Below are positions 1 to 8,825 of a stretch of 16,992 nucleotides of DNA, piece after piece. This DNA is from Funneliformis mosseae. Taxonomy: Eukaryota > Glomeromycota > Glomeromycetes > Glomerales > Glomeraceae. The stretch is taken from positions 1 to 16,992 of the forward strand of contig CAJVPP010001956.1 in the NCBI GenBank assembly GCA_910592005.1. Reading direction: 5' to 3'. Position 1 is the first letter of the stretch, and every line of letters starts with the position of its first letter. The translations under genes were made by a program, and so were the position numbers. The notes below the pieces were generated by a model. That model had not been told where the DNA came from. It did no database searches and was given only the letters and a program-made list of their open reading frames with translations.

Positions 1-73
1 TCTAAATATCAAATTAAACCTTCTGCTTACCACCCATATACATTGCTTTGCTTATCACTCATAAGCATCTTAA

Positions 74-644
74 AGAACTGACTGTAACAATATTATCAAT
101 TATCATCATCATGATAATGTATTTCAAAATGCATTTATTGTAACAAAAAAATATTCTTATTGTAAAAAAGATTTAATAGGTTTAACTAATAAAGCATTTA
201 TTTTTCTTTTAGAATTATTTATAAAGGTTAATAATAATATTGAAAAAAGCAAATGGATAAAATTAATCAATATAAAAAAAATAAGCTTTCATATTATCTT
301 GCAGTTCTTAATATGAAATGTAGATAAATGACATTTACCAGTGGCTTTTAGTTCAGAATATCTACTATTTAATTTATTAGAAAAGTGTCATCTTCAAGGT
401 TCTTGTAAAATATTACAATCAGCATCTAATGATTTTATTTCTTACAATTTAATGAAGTTTATTTCTTTTCTATGTGATTATATTTATTATCAATATTGTT
501 TACAATATCTTAAGTATAAAAATTAATAAAATTAATAATAATGTAAAATCTATTATTTTTAGAATTACTGAAAAAAATTTTAAAGTTGAATTTAATTAAA
601 AAGATGAAATTCAATTAATAGAAAATGATGAACCTGAAGATTAA
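74..644 (+). pseudogene. Decayed coding relic of unknown family
   Basis: One reading frame stays protein-like from position 74 to a TAA at 524-526. It is interrupted by two TGA codons just before an in-frame GTG at 341. After a frame change near 520 a second stretch reads on to a TAA at 642-644, with one internal TAA. The text is compositionally coherent: cysteine and histidine pairs such as EKCHLQGSC, then long hydrophobic and aromatic runs, then an acidic end NDEPED. I do not recognise the family. The in-frame TGAs could have come from TGG or CGA, the same kind of decay seen in the transposon relics at the right of the window, so this is most likely a mobile-element or multigene-family relic. 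The 5' end probably lies further left but is not readable. No function can be assigned. Confidence 0.4.
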
Positions 645-835
645 TAATAAAAATGAACCAAACAAAATCAATTATTTTAATGATAATTAGGAAATGATCG
701 ACATAAAAATTGACCAATCATACAAATGTCTGCCATGCTGGTGACAAATAACATTTTAAATGAAATATAGTAGGTGTGATAAATAGCAACTTAATCTGTA
801 TACTAACTATATCCATGATTTAATTGGCTAATTAT

Positions 836-841
836 CACGTG
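836..841. promoter_or_regulatory. CACGTG palindrome upstream of the EED-like gene
   Basis: A perfect CACGTG (E-box/G-box) lies 75 bp upstream of the ATG at 916, with an ATTGG (inverse CCAAT) motif about 10 bp before it. The interval 645-915 holds no gene and is the presumed promoter and 5' leader. CACGTG is bound by bHLH proteins such as Cbf1 in fungi. That any such factor acts here is inference. Confidence 0.4.
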
Positions 842-915
842 CCTATAATTGATTTCAATATAGTGGCAGGAAAAAAAAACCTAAACGCGACTAGTTTATA
901 ATAAAAGCGCTAAAT

Positions 916-2629
916 ATGTTAACACGTTCTTCGGCACCAAAGAAAAGAAGTTCAGACTCTAGCTCTAAAAACTTATCTCCTTCTTCGCCTATTGGACCTC
1001 AGGAATTGATATTTCGTAATTTCCGTCTTCGTCGAATTGTTAAAGAAAATCATGGTCATGATATAAATCAATTGGCTTTTTTTTTCAATTTAAATCATTA
1101 TACTGCACCAGTTGGCGCTCTATACAAGAAAAAATTTAATAAACTTGGATACGTTGAAAGAAATGTTAGAGATACCAGCAACGTTTTGGCTAGTGTTGGT
1201 GATATACAGGCGAGTAATACCTGGAATTTATTTAATTTATCTTTATTGTTATGAGCTAATCCATTTTTTTTTTTTTAGTCGAATATTTATGACAATGAGC
1301 ATTGTGGGGACCATTTAGATATTATGTCAAATTTCGTTGTAGGAAACAATTTGAATTTGGAGTCTGGGGTAAGTGACTCTCAAATCGAATTTTTCGAATT
1401 TGCTATTGAATAACATATTTTTAAACATAACATAGGAATTAATGACGTGCTGTTGGTTACATCGAGACGATGATGCATTACTTGCTTTAGGTGGAAAATC
1501 ACGTGTCATATATATTATCTCCATTGCACTTTCCAGTACTCCGAGAACATTATGGGGGCATACTGGTATATTTTCTTTTATTTTTTTTTTTTGTTTTTCA
1601 AAGATATTTTATTTTTATCTTATACTCAATTGTTTTTTAGATTGTATTACGGATATTCAAAAACATCCTAAAGACGATCAACATATATTGTCCGCATCAA
1701 AAGACGCAACTGTACGACTTTGGTATGTCGATAGTGGCCAGTGTCTATACGTGTTTCAAATTAAGGCCTCAGTGACAGTGAGTTCGCACTCTTTATAATT
1801 CTTGAAGGCTTGTTACATTTTATTGCTTACTAAATCTTTGATCTTATAGTGCTGGCATCCATCTGGTCAATCATTCCTGACTGGAAATTATAATGGAGAG
1901 ATTAGAATTTGGCAAACTCCAGATTTATTAACACCACCGACCGAATCATTAAATATAACCGAAAACGATATTGAAACGCGATCTAGAAAATGTCACTCAA
2001 GTCAAATAGGTTATTATTCTCGACTTTTCTCTTTGTGTTTGTAGAATTAATCTTGTTAAAAGAATATTTATCAACACATTTATATAGATTGCATACGATT
2101 TGCTAATCAAAATGTAATATCCAAATCTTTAAGTGGTAAAATCGAATATTGGAATTATGATACACTAGAGGTAATAAAAGCTTTTTCCATTAAGAATAAT
2201 TCTCCAAACAGATCAAGATTTGACGTGAGGTAAGATTATTTATCATTTAGTAGTTGTTCTTTTTGTAAATTATTTCGAATCTTTATAAGTAAATTCGTAA
2301 TTTAAAAAATTAGTCTTGACGAAAATTTTTTGTGCGTGGGTACAAGTAATGGAAGCGTCAACATTTATAATATTTTGAATGGTAAACTAATTTCAGAACT
2401 TAGTCATCGTAGATCAACAAAGGCTGTAAGGTGTTGTGCATTTTCCAGAGATTGCAAGTATGTGTAAATGGCCATAAAGTGTTTCTTTGTTCTTTGGTTT
2501 TTTTTTATTAGTAATAAAAATTCATGTTATTACTTTTTAATAAAATTTAGGCAAGTTATTGCAGCTGGAGAAGATGGTTACATATGGAGATATGATTATA
2601 TTAGTGACGAAACACTAGAGATTAATTAA
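916..2629 (+). CDS. EED: EED/ESC-like WD40 protein, PRC2 subunit (8 exons, 391 aa)
   Basis: Exons by my reading: 916-1209, 1279-1368, 1436-1565, 1641-1777, 1850-2009, 2088-2229, 2314-2457, 2551-2629; all junctions keep frame and end in TAA. The product is a WD40 propeller resembling human EED along its whole length. Matches include the first blade with LASVG then NIYD (residues 91-102), TCCW (132-135), GHTDCITDIQKHPKD (169-183), SASKDATVRLW (189-199), IDCIRFANQNVISKSLSG (270-287) and a C-terminal FSRDCKQVIAAGEDGYIWRYDY. Human EED has the counterparts VDCVRWLGDLILSKS and FSRD...IWRWD. In PRC2, EED scaffolds EZH2 and reads H3K27me3, so the expected role is nuclear histone H3K27 methylation. The first ~30 residues are a basic, serine-rich tail. 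Oddities: intron 1 (1210-1278) is a GC-AG intron, and two of three methyl-lysine cage aromatics seem absent. The gene converges on the QCR9 gene with 83 bp between stop codons. Family call is strong; exon ends are manual. Confidence 0.88.
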
Positions 2630-2712
2630 TAAATCAGTTAACTAATGATATGGTCAACTTTCTTATTATTTTTTTTTTTTTTTGCCAATTAAATAATATT
2701 CAAAAACTTCTT

Positions 2713-3066
2713 TTATTGAGAATATCTATCTTTAATATCTTTCCATTGTTTCTATAAAATAAAATAAAATTTCGAAATTAATGGATATTTAATATCCAAT
2801 TGTATATTATAAAAAATTAAAATTCATACGTACGCCCTTATTCATTCTGTCCCACCATCTATCCGTGGCAGTATCAAAGGCCATTTCAAAAGCAAATGCT
2901 GTTGCGAAAATTCCGACCATGAAGACCGAGTTTCTTCTAAAAATTGTTCGGTATACACTTCGAGAGAATCTAATAGTAATATGATAGCAAAAATTAGTTT
3001 AAAATAGTCAGCTATTTAAACGAATGATTATACTTACTTTTCAAGACCGTTATTTCTAGCGTCCAT
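2713..3066 (-). CDS. QCR9: Cytochrome bc1 complex subunit 9, QCR9 (3 exons, 67 aa)
   Basis: Exons on the minus strand are 3066-3038, 2969-2834 and 2751-2713, with GT-AG introns of 68 and 82 nt and a TAA stop. The product is the small single-span subunit of mitochondrial ubiquinol-cytochrome c reductase (complex III), which sits in the inner membrane next to cytochrome c1 and the Rieske protein. Hallmarks match yeast Qcr9: YRTIFRRNSVF (residues 16-26) before the membrane span 26-42, then FDTATDRWWDRMNKGKQWKD (residues 41-60), equal to the family's FDTA...NKGK.WKD end. At 67 aa it has the normal length (yeast 66). It is too short and too split for ORF finding and is visible only after splicing. 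It diverges from the SAP18 gene across a shared 230-bp promoter and converges on the EED-like gene. Confidence 0.9.
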
Positions 3067-3296
3067 TATGAAATGTTAAAATGGAAAATTAAAAGAGGTA
3101 AATAAAATAAATGTTTTTTTTTTTAATGTACTCTTAATATCGGATCGGCATTCTTAATAATTCATCACGTGATTAAATATTTGGGATGTGCATAAAAAAA
3201 TTTAATAAGGAATCGCGTTTCTTTTTTAACTTTTTTAACTTCTTTTTTTTTTTTTTAAAAAAAAAAAAAAATTATAGGAAAACTTTCACGAACATC
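3067..3296. promoter_or_regulatory. Bidirectional promoter between QCR9 and SAP18, with CACGTG at 3166-3171
   Basis: This 230-bp interval separates two divergent start codons. It carries a palindromic ATCACGTGAT around 3164-3173, 95 bp from the QCR9 ATG and 126 bp from the SAP18 ATG. A T14/A15 homopolymer pair lies at 3243-3271, just upstream of the SAP18 start. Such dA:dT tracts usually exclude nucleosomes. An upstream ATG at 3186 is in frame with SAP18 but would add a low-complexity phenylalanine and lysine stretch, so I treat it as untranslated leader. Confidence 0.45.
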
Positions 3297-4210
3297 ATGG
3301 CTGAGGCTAATAGTGGAGGAAAACCTAAGTTGGTTATTGATCGTGAAAAGGTATTTTTATCTGAAACTTTAACAGATCTAACTAAACTGGTCGTGTGAAA
3401 TGATCCTTTATTCGACATAATGTTGTTTTGTAGACAGTCCCATTTCTATTACGAATGTTTTATCGGTTGAATTATCACCATAGGTTTATTTTATTGTATT
3501 TTTATTTTTTTATTAGAAAGGATATCATATTCTATTGTATAGATTAATAATTGATCTTTTTTTGTATAGGATCGATGATTTTACACCTGAACATTTACCT
3601 ACCGAGGATGAAGTGCAGATATATACTTGGTATAATTAAAAAGGACTATGATATGATTTTTTTTTTTAAAAGAGAAAAATTTTCTCTTTCTCATACATTC
3701 CTTCTTAAAAATTCATATAGGAAGGATGCCACGTTAAAGGAAATTTCTAATTTAATTAAAGAAGTAGTTCAAGATGCTAATAGACCAAATGCAAGATTAT
3801 CATTTAAATTAGTATATATCGATAATTTACGTGGTAAATATGCATTTAAAGAATTAGGTACAATTCACAATGTAACCTCATCAACAACGCCAGATCAAGA
3901 GGGAATAAATCTTGATGATGCGAGATTTGTTATTGGAGATTTTATAGATGTAGCAATATTTTTTGGACCACCACCAAGAACTGTTGAAAGAAGGGGGAGT
4001 GTTCTTAGAGACAGAAATAGAGAAAGGGAAAGGGAAAGAGGCGGAAGAAATTATCGTGGTATTGGTGCTGGCAATGATAGAGATCGAGATAGAGATAGGG
4101 AAAGAGATAGGGAAAGAGATCGAGAAAGGGATAGAAATGGTATGAGAATTGATAGGGACAGAAGAGATGATCGAAGAGATAATAGAAACTTTAGAGATAG
4201 AAGACGATAA
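3297..4210 (+). CDS. SAP18: SAP18, Sin3/ASAP-complex subunit with arginine-rich tail (4 exons, 217 aa)
   Basis: Exons 3297-3350, 3434-3483, 3570-3629 and 3721-4210 join in frame and end in TAA. The product matches SAP18 throughout its ubiquitin-like fold: IDREK (residues 14-18), TVPFLLRMFYR (19-29), a short loop ending HHRIDDFTPEHLPTEDE, VQIYTW, KDATLKEISNLIKEV, then RFVIGDFIDVAIFFGPPPR. SAP18 links Sin3 histone deacetylase and, in the ASAP/PSAP complexes, RNPS1 and Acinus at spliced mRNA, so nuclear repression or RNA processing is expected. After the fold, residues ~151-217 form a tail of RD/RE dipeptide repeats absent from the short human protein (153 aa). Such mixed-charge tails are typical of splicing-speckle proteins. 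The start at 3297 fits the family; the in-frame ATG at 3186 is rejected. The repeat DNA of the tail (4020-4140) creates long spurious frames on both strands. Confidence 0.92.
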
Positions 4211-4573
4211 TTTATAAAATTTTGATCTTTTTGATGGATACCTCTGAGCCATTCCCAACTTTTATTTTCTCGGGGATTATGATTTTAATTTGGTTCACTT
4301 TGTAAAAAATTTTTTTTTTTTTTTTTTTGGATATCTTTATGAAAGTAGACTTAAAAAATTTTAAATTCTTTATACCTTTTTTTTTTTTTTGCATTAAAAC
4401 TACAAAGATTTCTTCTATCATTCTCGAACTCTCTCTCCCTCTTTTAATTTAAACATTTTGCTAGCTAAATTAAAATTTAGCGTACGAAAAAAAAAAAATA
4501 AATGGTCTATAAAATTACTTTGAAAATTATTTTATTTTGCTTAATAAAATAAAAATAAAAAATTTTTTTTTTT
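4211..4573. other. Convergent 3' intergenic interval
   Basis: No gene is seen here. It lies between the stop codons of SAP18 (+) and the NDUFB4-like gene (-) and must hold both 3' untranslated regions. It contains T and A homopolymer runs (for example T18 near 4311-4328 and T12 near 4379-4390) and AATAAA-like signals around 4497-4501 and 4540-4556. Nothing conserved is visible. Confidence 0.5.
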
Positions 4574-4990
4574 TTAACGTTTTATTTTCATATCTTCTTT
4601 TGTTTGACCTTTACGAATACCAGTCAGATTCCATTTAAACTGTAAATAATTTAAAAATGTTAAAAAAAAATATCTATATTTCTTTTTAAAACGACCGGTC
4701 AACAACTCACATCTTCAGTCCAACAAATAGCATATGTACCGACAGGAATTATAATGCAACTGATAATTCCTGTAATAATAGTTCTTCTTGTCCAACGAAA
4801 ATGCGGATGTAAATTAGTACGCATAAAAGCCCATCTTTCAATTGCCGCATTTTTGATTAATACTAAGTTAATACAAATGAAGTGTTAGTAAAGTAAAAAA
4901 AAGGGAATCATATTTCTCATTTTTTTTTTTTTTTTTTTTTAAGGAAAAAAAAAAAAATATGTTTTTACAATTATCATGATCCCCTGCCAT
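4574..4990 (-). CDS. NDUFB4: Complex I NDUFB4-like (B15) subunit (3 exons, 79 aa)
   Basis: Minus-strand exons are 4990-4969, 4862-4711 and 4639-4574, with GT-AG introns of 106 and 71 nt. Introns are in phase and the stop is TAA. The core LIKNAAIERWAFMRTNLHPH (residues 9-28) parallels the NDUFB4 signature [20 protein letters not shown]. A single membrane span follows (about 36-54), then a short charged tail ending TKEDMKIKR. NDUFB4 is an accessory subunit in the distal membrane arm of mitochondrial NADH:ubiquinone oxidoreductase. Its length suits the short fungal members better than the 129-aa human protein. The 22-nt first exon, encoding only seven residues, is the least certain part. The first intron carries a T/A homopolymer pair (4919-4957). 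A CACGTG site lies 92 bp upstream. Confidence 0.72.
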
Positions 4991-5833
4991 CTTTTATATG
5001 TATAAAACGAAATAATATTTTTTTTGAAAACTATTTATCTTTTTTATTGATTTTTATTTATATATTTTTAAAAAAATTTAACACGTGACAGTTATGTCAT
5101 GAAAAAAAAATCGATTGTCTTATTGGTTCCCTACCAGCATTGTGATTACGTTCTAATTAATTTAATTGACCAACAATTAAGATGTGACAAATTAATCATA
5201 AGAAATACGGAAGGCTAAGGCTTAGAAGGAATTATAAATTATATGAAAATAAAAATAATAACGTGTAGTGAACTCCTGGCCATAGTTTGAAGGTCAATTC
5301 TAATAAATGGTATAATTGAACCTTCCTATTCATTAATACACTTGCACTACAAAAGATTAAATTTCTTTTTTCAATGGCCAATTCATGGAATCTTGATTAA
5401 TACAGCGTTAAAGAAAAGAATTTAATGATAATATAAAAATGCTACATGAGAAAGATATATCGTTTCCAGATAGATGCCTTGACAATTATCCTTTACATTT
5501 AAAAAAATTCTAAATATGTTTTAATTGTATGTTGTATGTATTGTAACTTTGCTCAACTGGTGATTTTCGGAAAAAATTTGTGACACAAAATTTATTTTTA
5601 CGTCACTTATGCCACAAGTAACTGGTTAAAATCTTGCAATATTTTTTCAAAGTTAAGGTTTTTACAATCGGTAAAAAAAAAAAAGAAAGAAAATTAAAAT
5701 AAGTAAATACTTTTTTTGGTTCTTCAAATACTGTTGTTGTATTATTACAAATGGTAAATATTAAAAAGATTTTGTTTTTTTACAAAAAGTTAAGATTGTA
5801 TCTTCGTCTTAAAGAAAATTGTCCATGGAAGAA
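4991..5833. other. Intergenic interval with CACGTG site (5082-5087) and a small hairpin
   Basis: No gene is seen. The left end is the presumed promoter of the NDUFB4-like gene, with CACGTG at 5082-5087 and an ATTGG (CCAAT on the gene strand) near 5123. Farther right is a nested inverted repeat. Outer arms are TGTAGTG (5264-5270) and CACTACA (5345-5351), and inner arms are GAAGGTCAATT (5289-5299) and AATTGAACCTTC (5314-5325). The rest is AT-rich without coherent frames. The right end is the 3' side of the membrane-protein gene. Confidence 0.4.
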
Positions 5834-7097
5834 CTATATACCCTTTTTAAATGTATTTTTCAATCTTTTTGTAAAAGAACCGATTAAGTTGGATTTCTCA
5901 TCATTTGAAGTCATAGTCATTTGATCATCATCGATAATAAGAACGTCACGTCTTTGATCTATCCAAAATTCTAATAATTGAGCTCCAATACCGAATAAAC
6001 CACCAACAAATCCAATCGTACTCAAAATAATAATAACATTCGTATCAACAATATATAAATAATCTTCGGGTTGATTATAACCCCAAAAGGTTTTAAACGA
6101 TGCTAACATTCCTCCCCGTACAAATACATCCGTTCCCAGCATAAGCAAATAACATCCTGACATAACTGTCGATATAATCGCGACATATTGATAAAATCGT
6201 TGTATACCCGCTAGCGTCGCATTAAATACTGTACATATTCCTATCCATATATATCTAAATAATTGATTTGATATTAAACCATTGGTTCTGGTTGATAAGC
6301 AGATCATCGCCAGCGAAAAACCGCCAAGTGCTCCTACTAATATTCTACCTGTTGGCCATAAACATACAAAGAAAATTCCCGCGGCTGCACCAGCCCCAGT
6401 ACATATAACAAAATAAACAAATCTTAATGTTGATGATGGATTCGTCACATTTTGATATTTTAAAATAAATAATAACAAGACCATACCTATATCAAAAAAA
6501 AAAAGATTATTAGAAGTTTTCTTTAAAAAAGCAATTGGCTTTAATTATTAATAATTTTATTGTGAGGCATACATACATATTCCGTAGAATGCGGCTATAA
6601 ATATCGATAACCATTTGTACTTATTTCCTCTAAATAAGCTTACAACTCCCGACACTATTAACGTTAATCCGGTTAAATAACTAGCAGCATCTAATGGATA
6701 ATCATTTCCCCTTGCTATTTGGTCAAATATGCAAAGTTATTAACGGTCAGTCATAATAACATACTTGTAAAAAAAGGATTAAACTTAACTTACTTTTATT
6801 TGCGTACGGGTCTTCATAAGTAATATTTATTGGTGTTGGTGGTGGTGGTGGTAAAGGTAAATCTTCTCCTTCTCTTTCTATTACTATTTCCGGGGGTAAA
6901 TCTACTCCTTCCCTTTCTTTTCCCAGAAATTCTCCTTCTCTCTCTATATTATTCCCATGTGCTGACGATATCTCATTATTTTTCCCTTGCGCCGTTACTG
7001 TTGTAAATACACTAAACAGCAATAATATTATTATTATACTATAAAACACATAGTTCTTCTTTCTTAATATTATATTTTTTCTATTATTACTTTTCAT
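5834..7097 (-). CDS. TMEM198/DUF4203-like seven-span membrane protein with signal peptide (3 exons, 364 aa)
   Basis: Minus-strand exons 7097-6794, 6714-6577 and 6486-5834 join in phase 1 at both GT-AG introns and end in TAG. Residues 1-36 are a basic start followed by a strongly hydrophobic segment ending TTVTA before QGK, a good secretory signal. Residues ~37-100 form a hydrophilic luminal or external stalk with three EREGE/EREGV repeats and a polyproline run. From ~112 on there are seven hydrophobic spans with glycine-rich helices (for example GAGAAAGIFFVCLW and GALGGFSLAMICL), the pattern of the TM7S3/TMEM198 domain (DUF4203). The C-terminal ~45 residues are cytosolic by topology, acidic then basic, ending KRLKNTFKKGI. 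TMEM198 has been linked to Wnt signalling in vertebrates; the fungal role is unknown. Family call rests on topology and recalled sequence texture. A 30-base A tract lies 86 bp upstream of the start. Confidence 0.75.
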
Positions 7098-7182
7098 TTT
7101 TATTCAAACTTCAAATGGAAAACTTTACAATAAATAACGTCAAAGCCTTATATTATATATGTTTTCTTTTTTTCTTGTTTTG

Positions 7183-7218
<36 letters not shown>

Positions 7219-8281
7219 TTAATTAATAAATAATAAAACCAAAAAGTTTCCGTCGTTAATGAAACTTCCGCTTGGGAGACGGCAGTATTCAAGGTAAGAC
7301 AGGAAAGATGAAATTTATTGAAAGGTGTTAAATTTATATGCATATTCAATTCTCGAAAAAAATGTTTATAAATATATACAGCATAAATAAACCGCATATA
7401 TATTTTTGGTATTTTTGATTAACCATAAATGATACATTTTTTAAATGATCCATTACATTTATAGTAATAAATATCATAAATATAATGAACCAAATTCGTC
7501 ATACGTGATACGGAAATTTCAAACAAGACGCGTATCAAGAAAATTTTACCATTTTAAAGCTTTCCTTTCGGATTGAATTCCTTGAAAAGGATTGCACTTA
7601 TTTAAAAATGGCAATACTTACCTTTATAAATCAAAGAATAAAAATATTTCAAATTGAAATTCTGATATTTCAATTAAAGATTACAATTGATATTTACGCT
7701 CATTATTCCTTTTAACTTTGTAATGATCCCCACAAAATGAAAAAAAAGGAAAATAATCGACATAGGATTTAGCGTTATCACGAGTAAACACCACACGAGC
7801 TGATGATCATCTCATTTTAAATAATTAAAACAATTAAAAAATCTGTTTTAAATAATCTAAATAATCTTTTTTAACAATGTTCAAATTCCATATAAAATTT
7901 ATTTAGTAAATAAACAAAAGGTAATTTATGCATGCTGAATTTTTAGTATTACACTAAAAAATGCATCCAATCGTTGATCATCTAATCCTTTCGTGATATA
8001 TGATTTTAAGTCACAGCATTATAAGGAGGTTGAATAAACATTATTTGGATAGCACGAAATGATGGTAACCCAATGAAAAAATCGGAATAAAATGGTCATA
8101 CTTTTCTTGTTAGTCCAAAAAGCAAAATTTAAATATAAAAATTACGTAAATTTATTTATATATATATTTGATAAATACGTCGTATTGACATGTCTATCAT
8201 TCAAATAACAAAGAATTTCGTCTTAATATTTTTCGATTTTACCTTAAAATAAAATATTTTTTTTTAAAAAAAAAAATTTAA
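7098..8281. other. Gene-poor interval with A30 tract and a short exon-like island
   Basis: No complete gene is seen. An uninterrupted run of 30 A lies at 7183-7212. A less AT-rich island at 7246-7293 reads VSVVNETSAWETAVFK on the plus strand and is followed directly by GTAAGA, a good splice donor, but no partner exon was found. The rest (7300-8281) is AT-rich, without frames over about 60 codons that look coding. Confidence 0.35.
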
Positions 8282-8386
8282 TTTGCAGTAGAAAAGGAAG
8301 GAAATTACCAAAAAAAAAATTTTTTTGACTAATCATGCTTATAAAGATTTTGATTCTGATACAATTTCCTCCCTTCCTACTGCAAA
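8282..8386. repeat. 105-bp inverted-repeat element with ~24-bp arms
   Basis: The left arm (8282-8306, starting TTTGCAGTAGAAAAGG) and the right arm (8363-8386, ending CCTACTGCAAA) are imperfect reverse complements, 24 versus 25 bases with one gap and a few transitions. The 56-bp core is AT-rich. Small size and terminal inverted arms suggest a miniature transposable element or a hairpin-forming relic. No target-site duplication is evident. Confidence 0.45.
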
Positions 8387-8440
8387 GCGCCCACATCATG
8401 GTTCTGAGATTAGACGTTCTATTTTTAGATCATATGATTT

Positions 8441-8806
8441 AGGGATGTTAAGCGGTCCTTAATCGGTCCTTACGATTTAAGAGATTACTAACTCTAGAGA
8501 AGTCTAATCACTTATCTAACCATTAAAAAATGTCATAAAAAGTTTATAATTAATTGGTAAAAAGCGAAAATGATATTCAAACTTGGCAATTTTGATGGGA
8601 CCGCTAAGTATAGGACCGGTCCCTTGGTAAATCCTAAAATTTTAAATTTTAAGAAATTCTGGGATTCCAAGAGGGTTTATTATATATTTTCATTTAGTAG
8701 CTCATTAAAACATTATAATAGACAAGTTTCATAATAAATTTGTAAAAATAATTCTTTGTAATTTCTTGGGACTTTTAGGACCGCTTAGGACCGCTTAACA
8801 TCCCGA
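8441..8806. mobile_element. MITE-like non-autonomous element, ~366 bp
   Basis: Terminal inverted repeats of about 30 bp are clear. The left begins GGGATGTTAAGCGGTCC at 8442 and the right ends GGACCGCTTAACATCCC at 8804. Both arms carry a second CGGTCC copy further in, and the centre (8601-8627) has GGACCGCTAA and GGACCGGTCC, so the hexamer CGGTCC/GGACCG recurs at least six times. There is no coding capacity. If the element runs 8441-8806, the flanks TATGATTT (8433-8440) and TGTGATTT (8807-8814) differ at one of eight positions. That would suit an old hAT-type 8-bp target duplication, but the arm ends are not perfectly symmetric, so superfamily is tentative. Confidence 0.6.
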
Positions 8807-8825
8807 TGTGATTTTAATCACATGA

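Noticed and set aside
3186..3296. In-frame upstream ATG that would extend SAP18 by 37 residues
   Set aside because: The extension is encoded by T and A homopolymers and adds only poly-Phe and poly-Lys; the family aligns from the start at 3297.
3881..4258. 125-codon minus-strand frame rich in Ser and Ile over the SAP18 tail
   Set aside because: It is the antisense shadow of the AGA/GAT/GAA repeats coding the arginine-rich tail.
5264..5351. Possible tRNA or structured RNA
   Set aside because: The arms do not form a cloverleaf and there are no A-box or B-box promoters; it is only a weak hairpin.
7215..7397. 60-codon minus-strand frame
   Set aside because: No homology or codon pattern; it lies antisense to the more coding-like island at 7246-7293.
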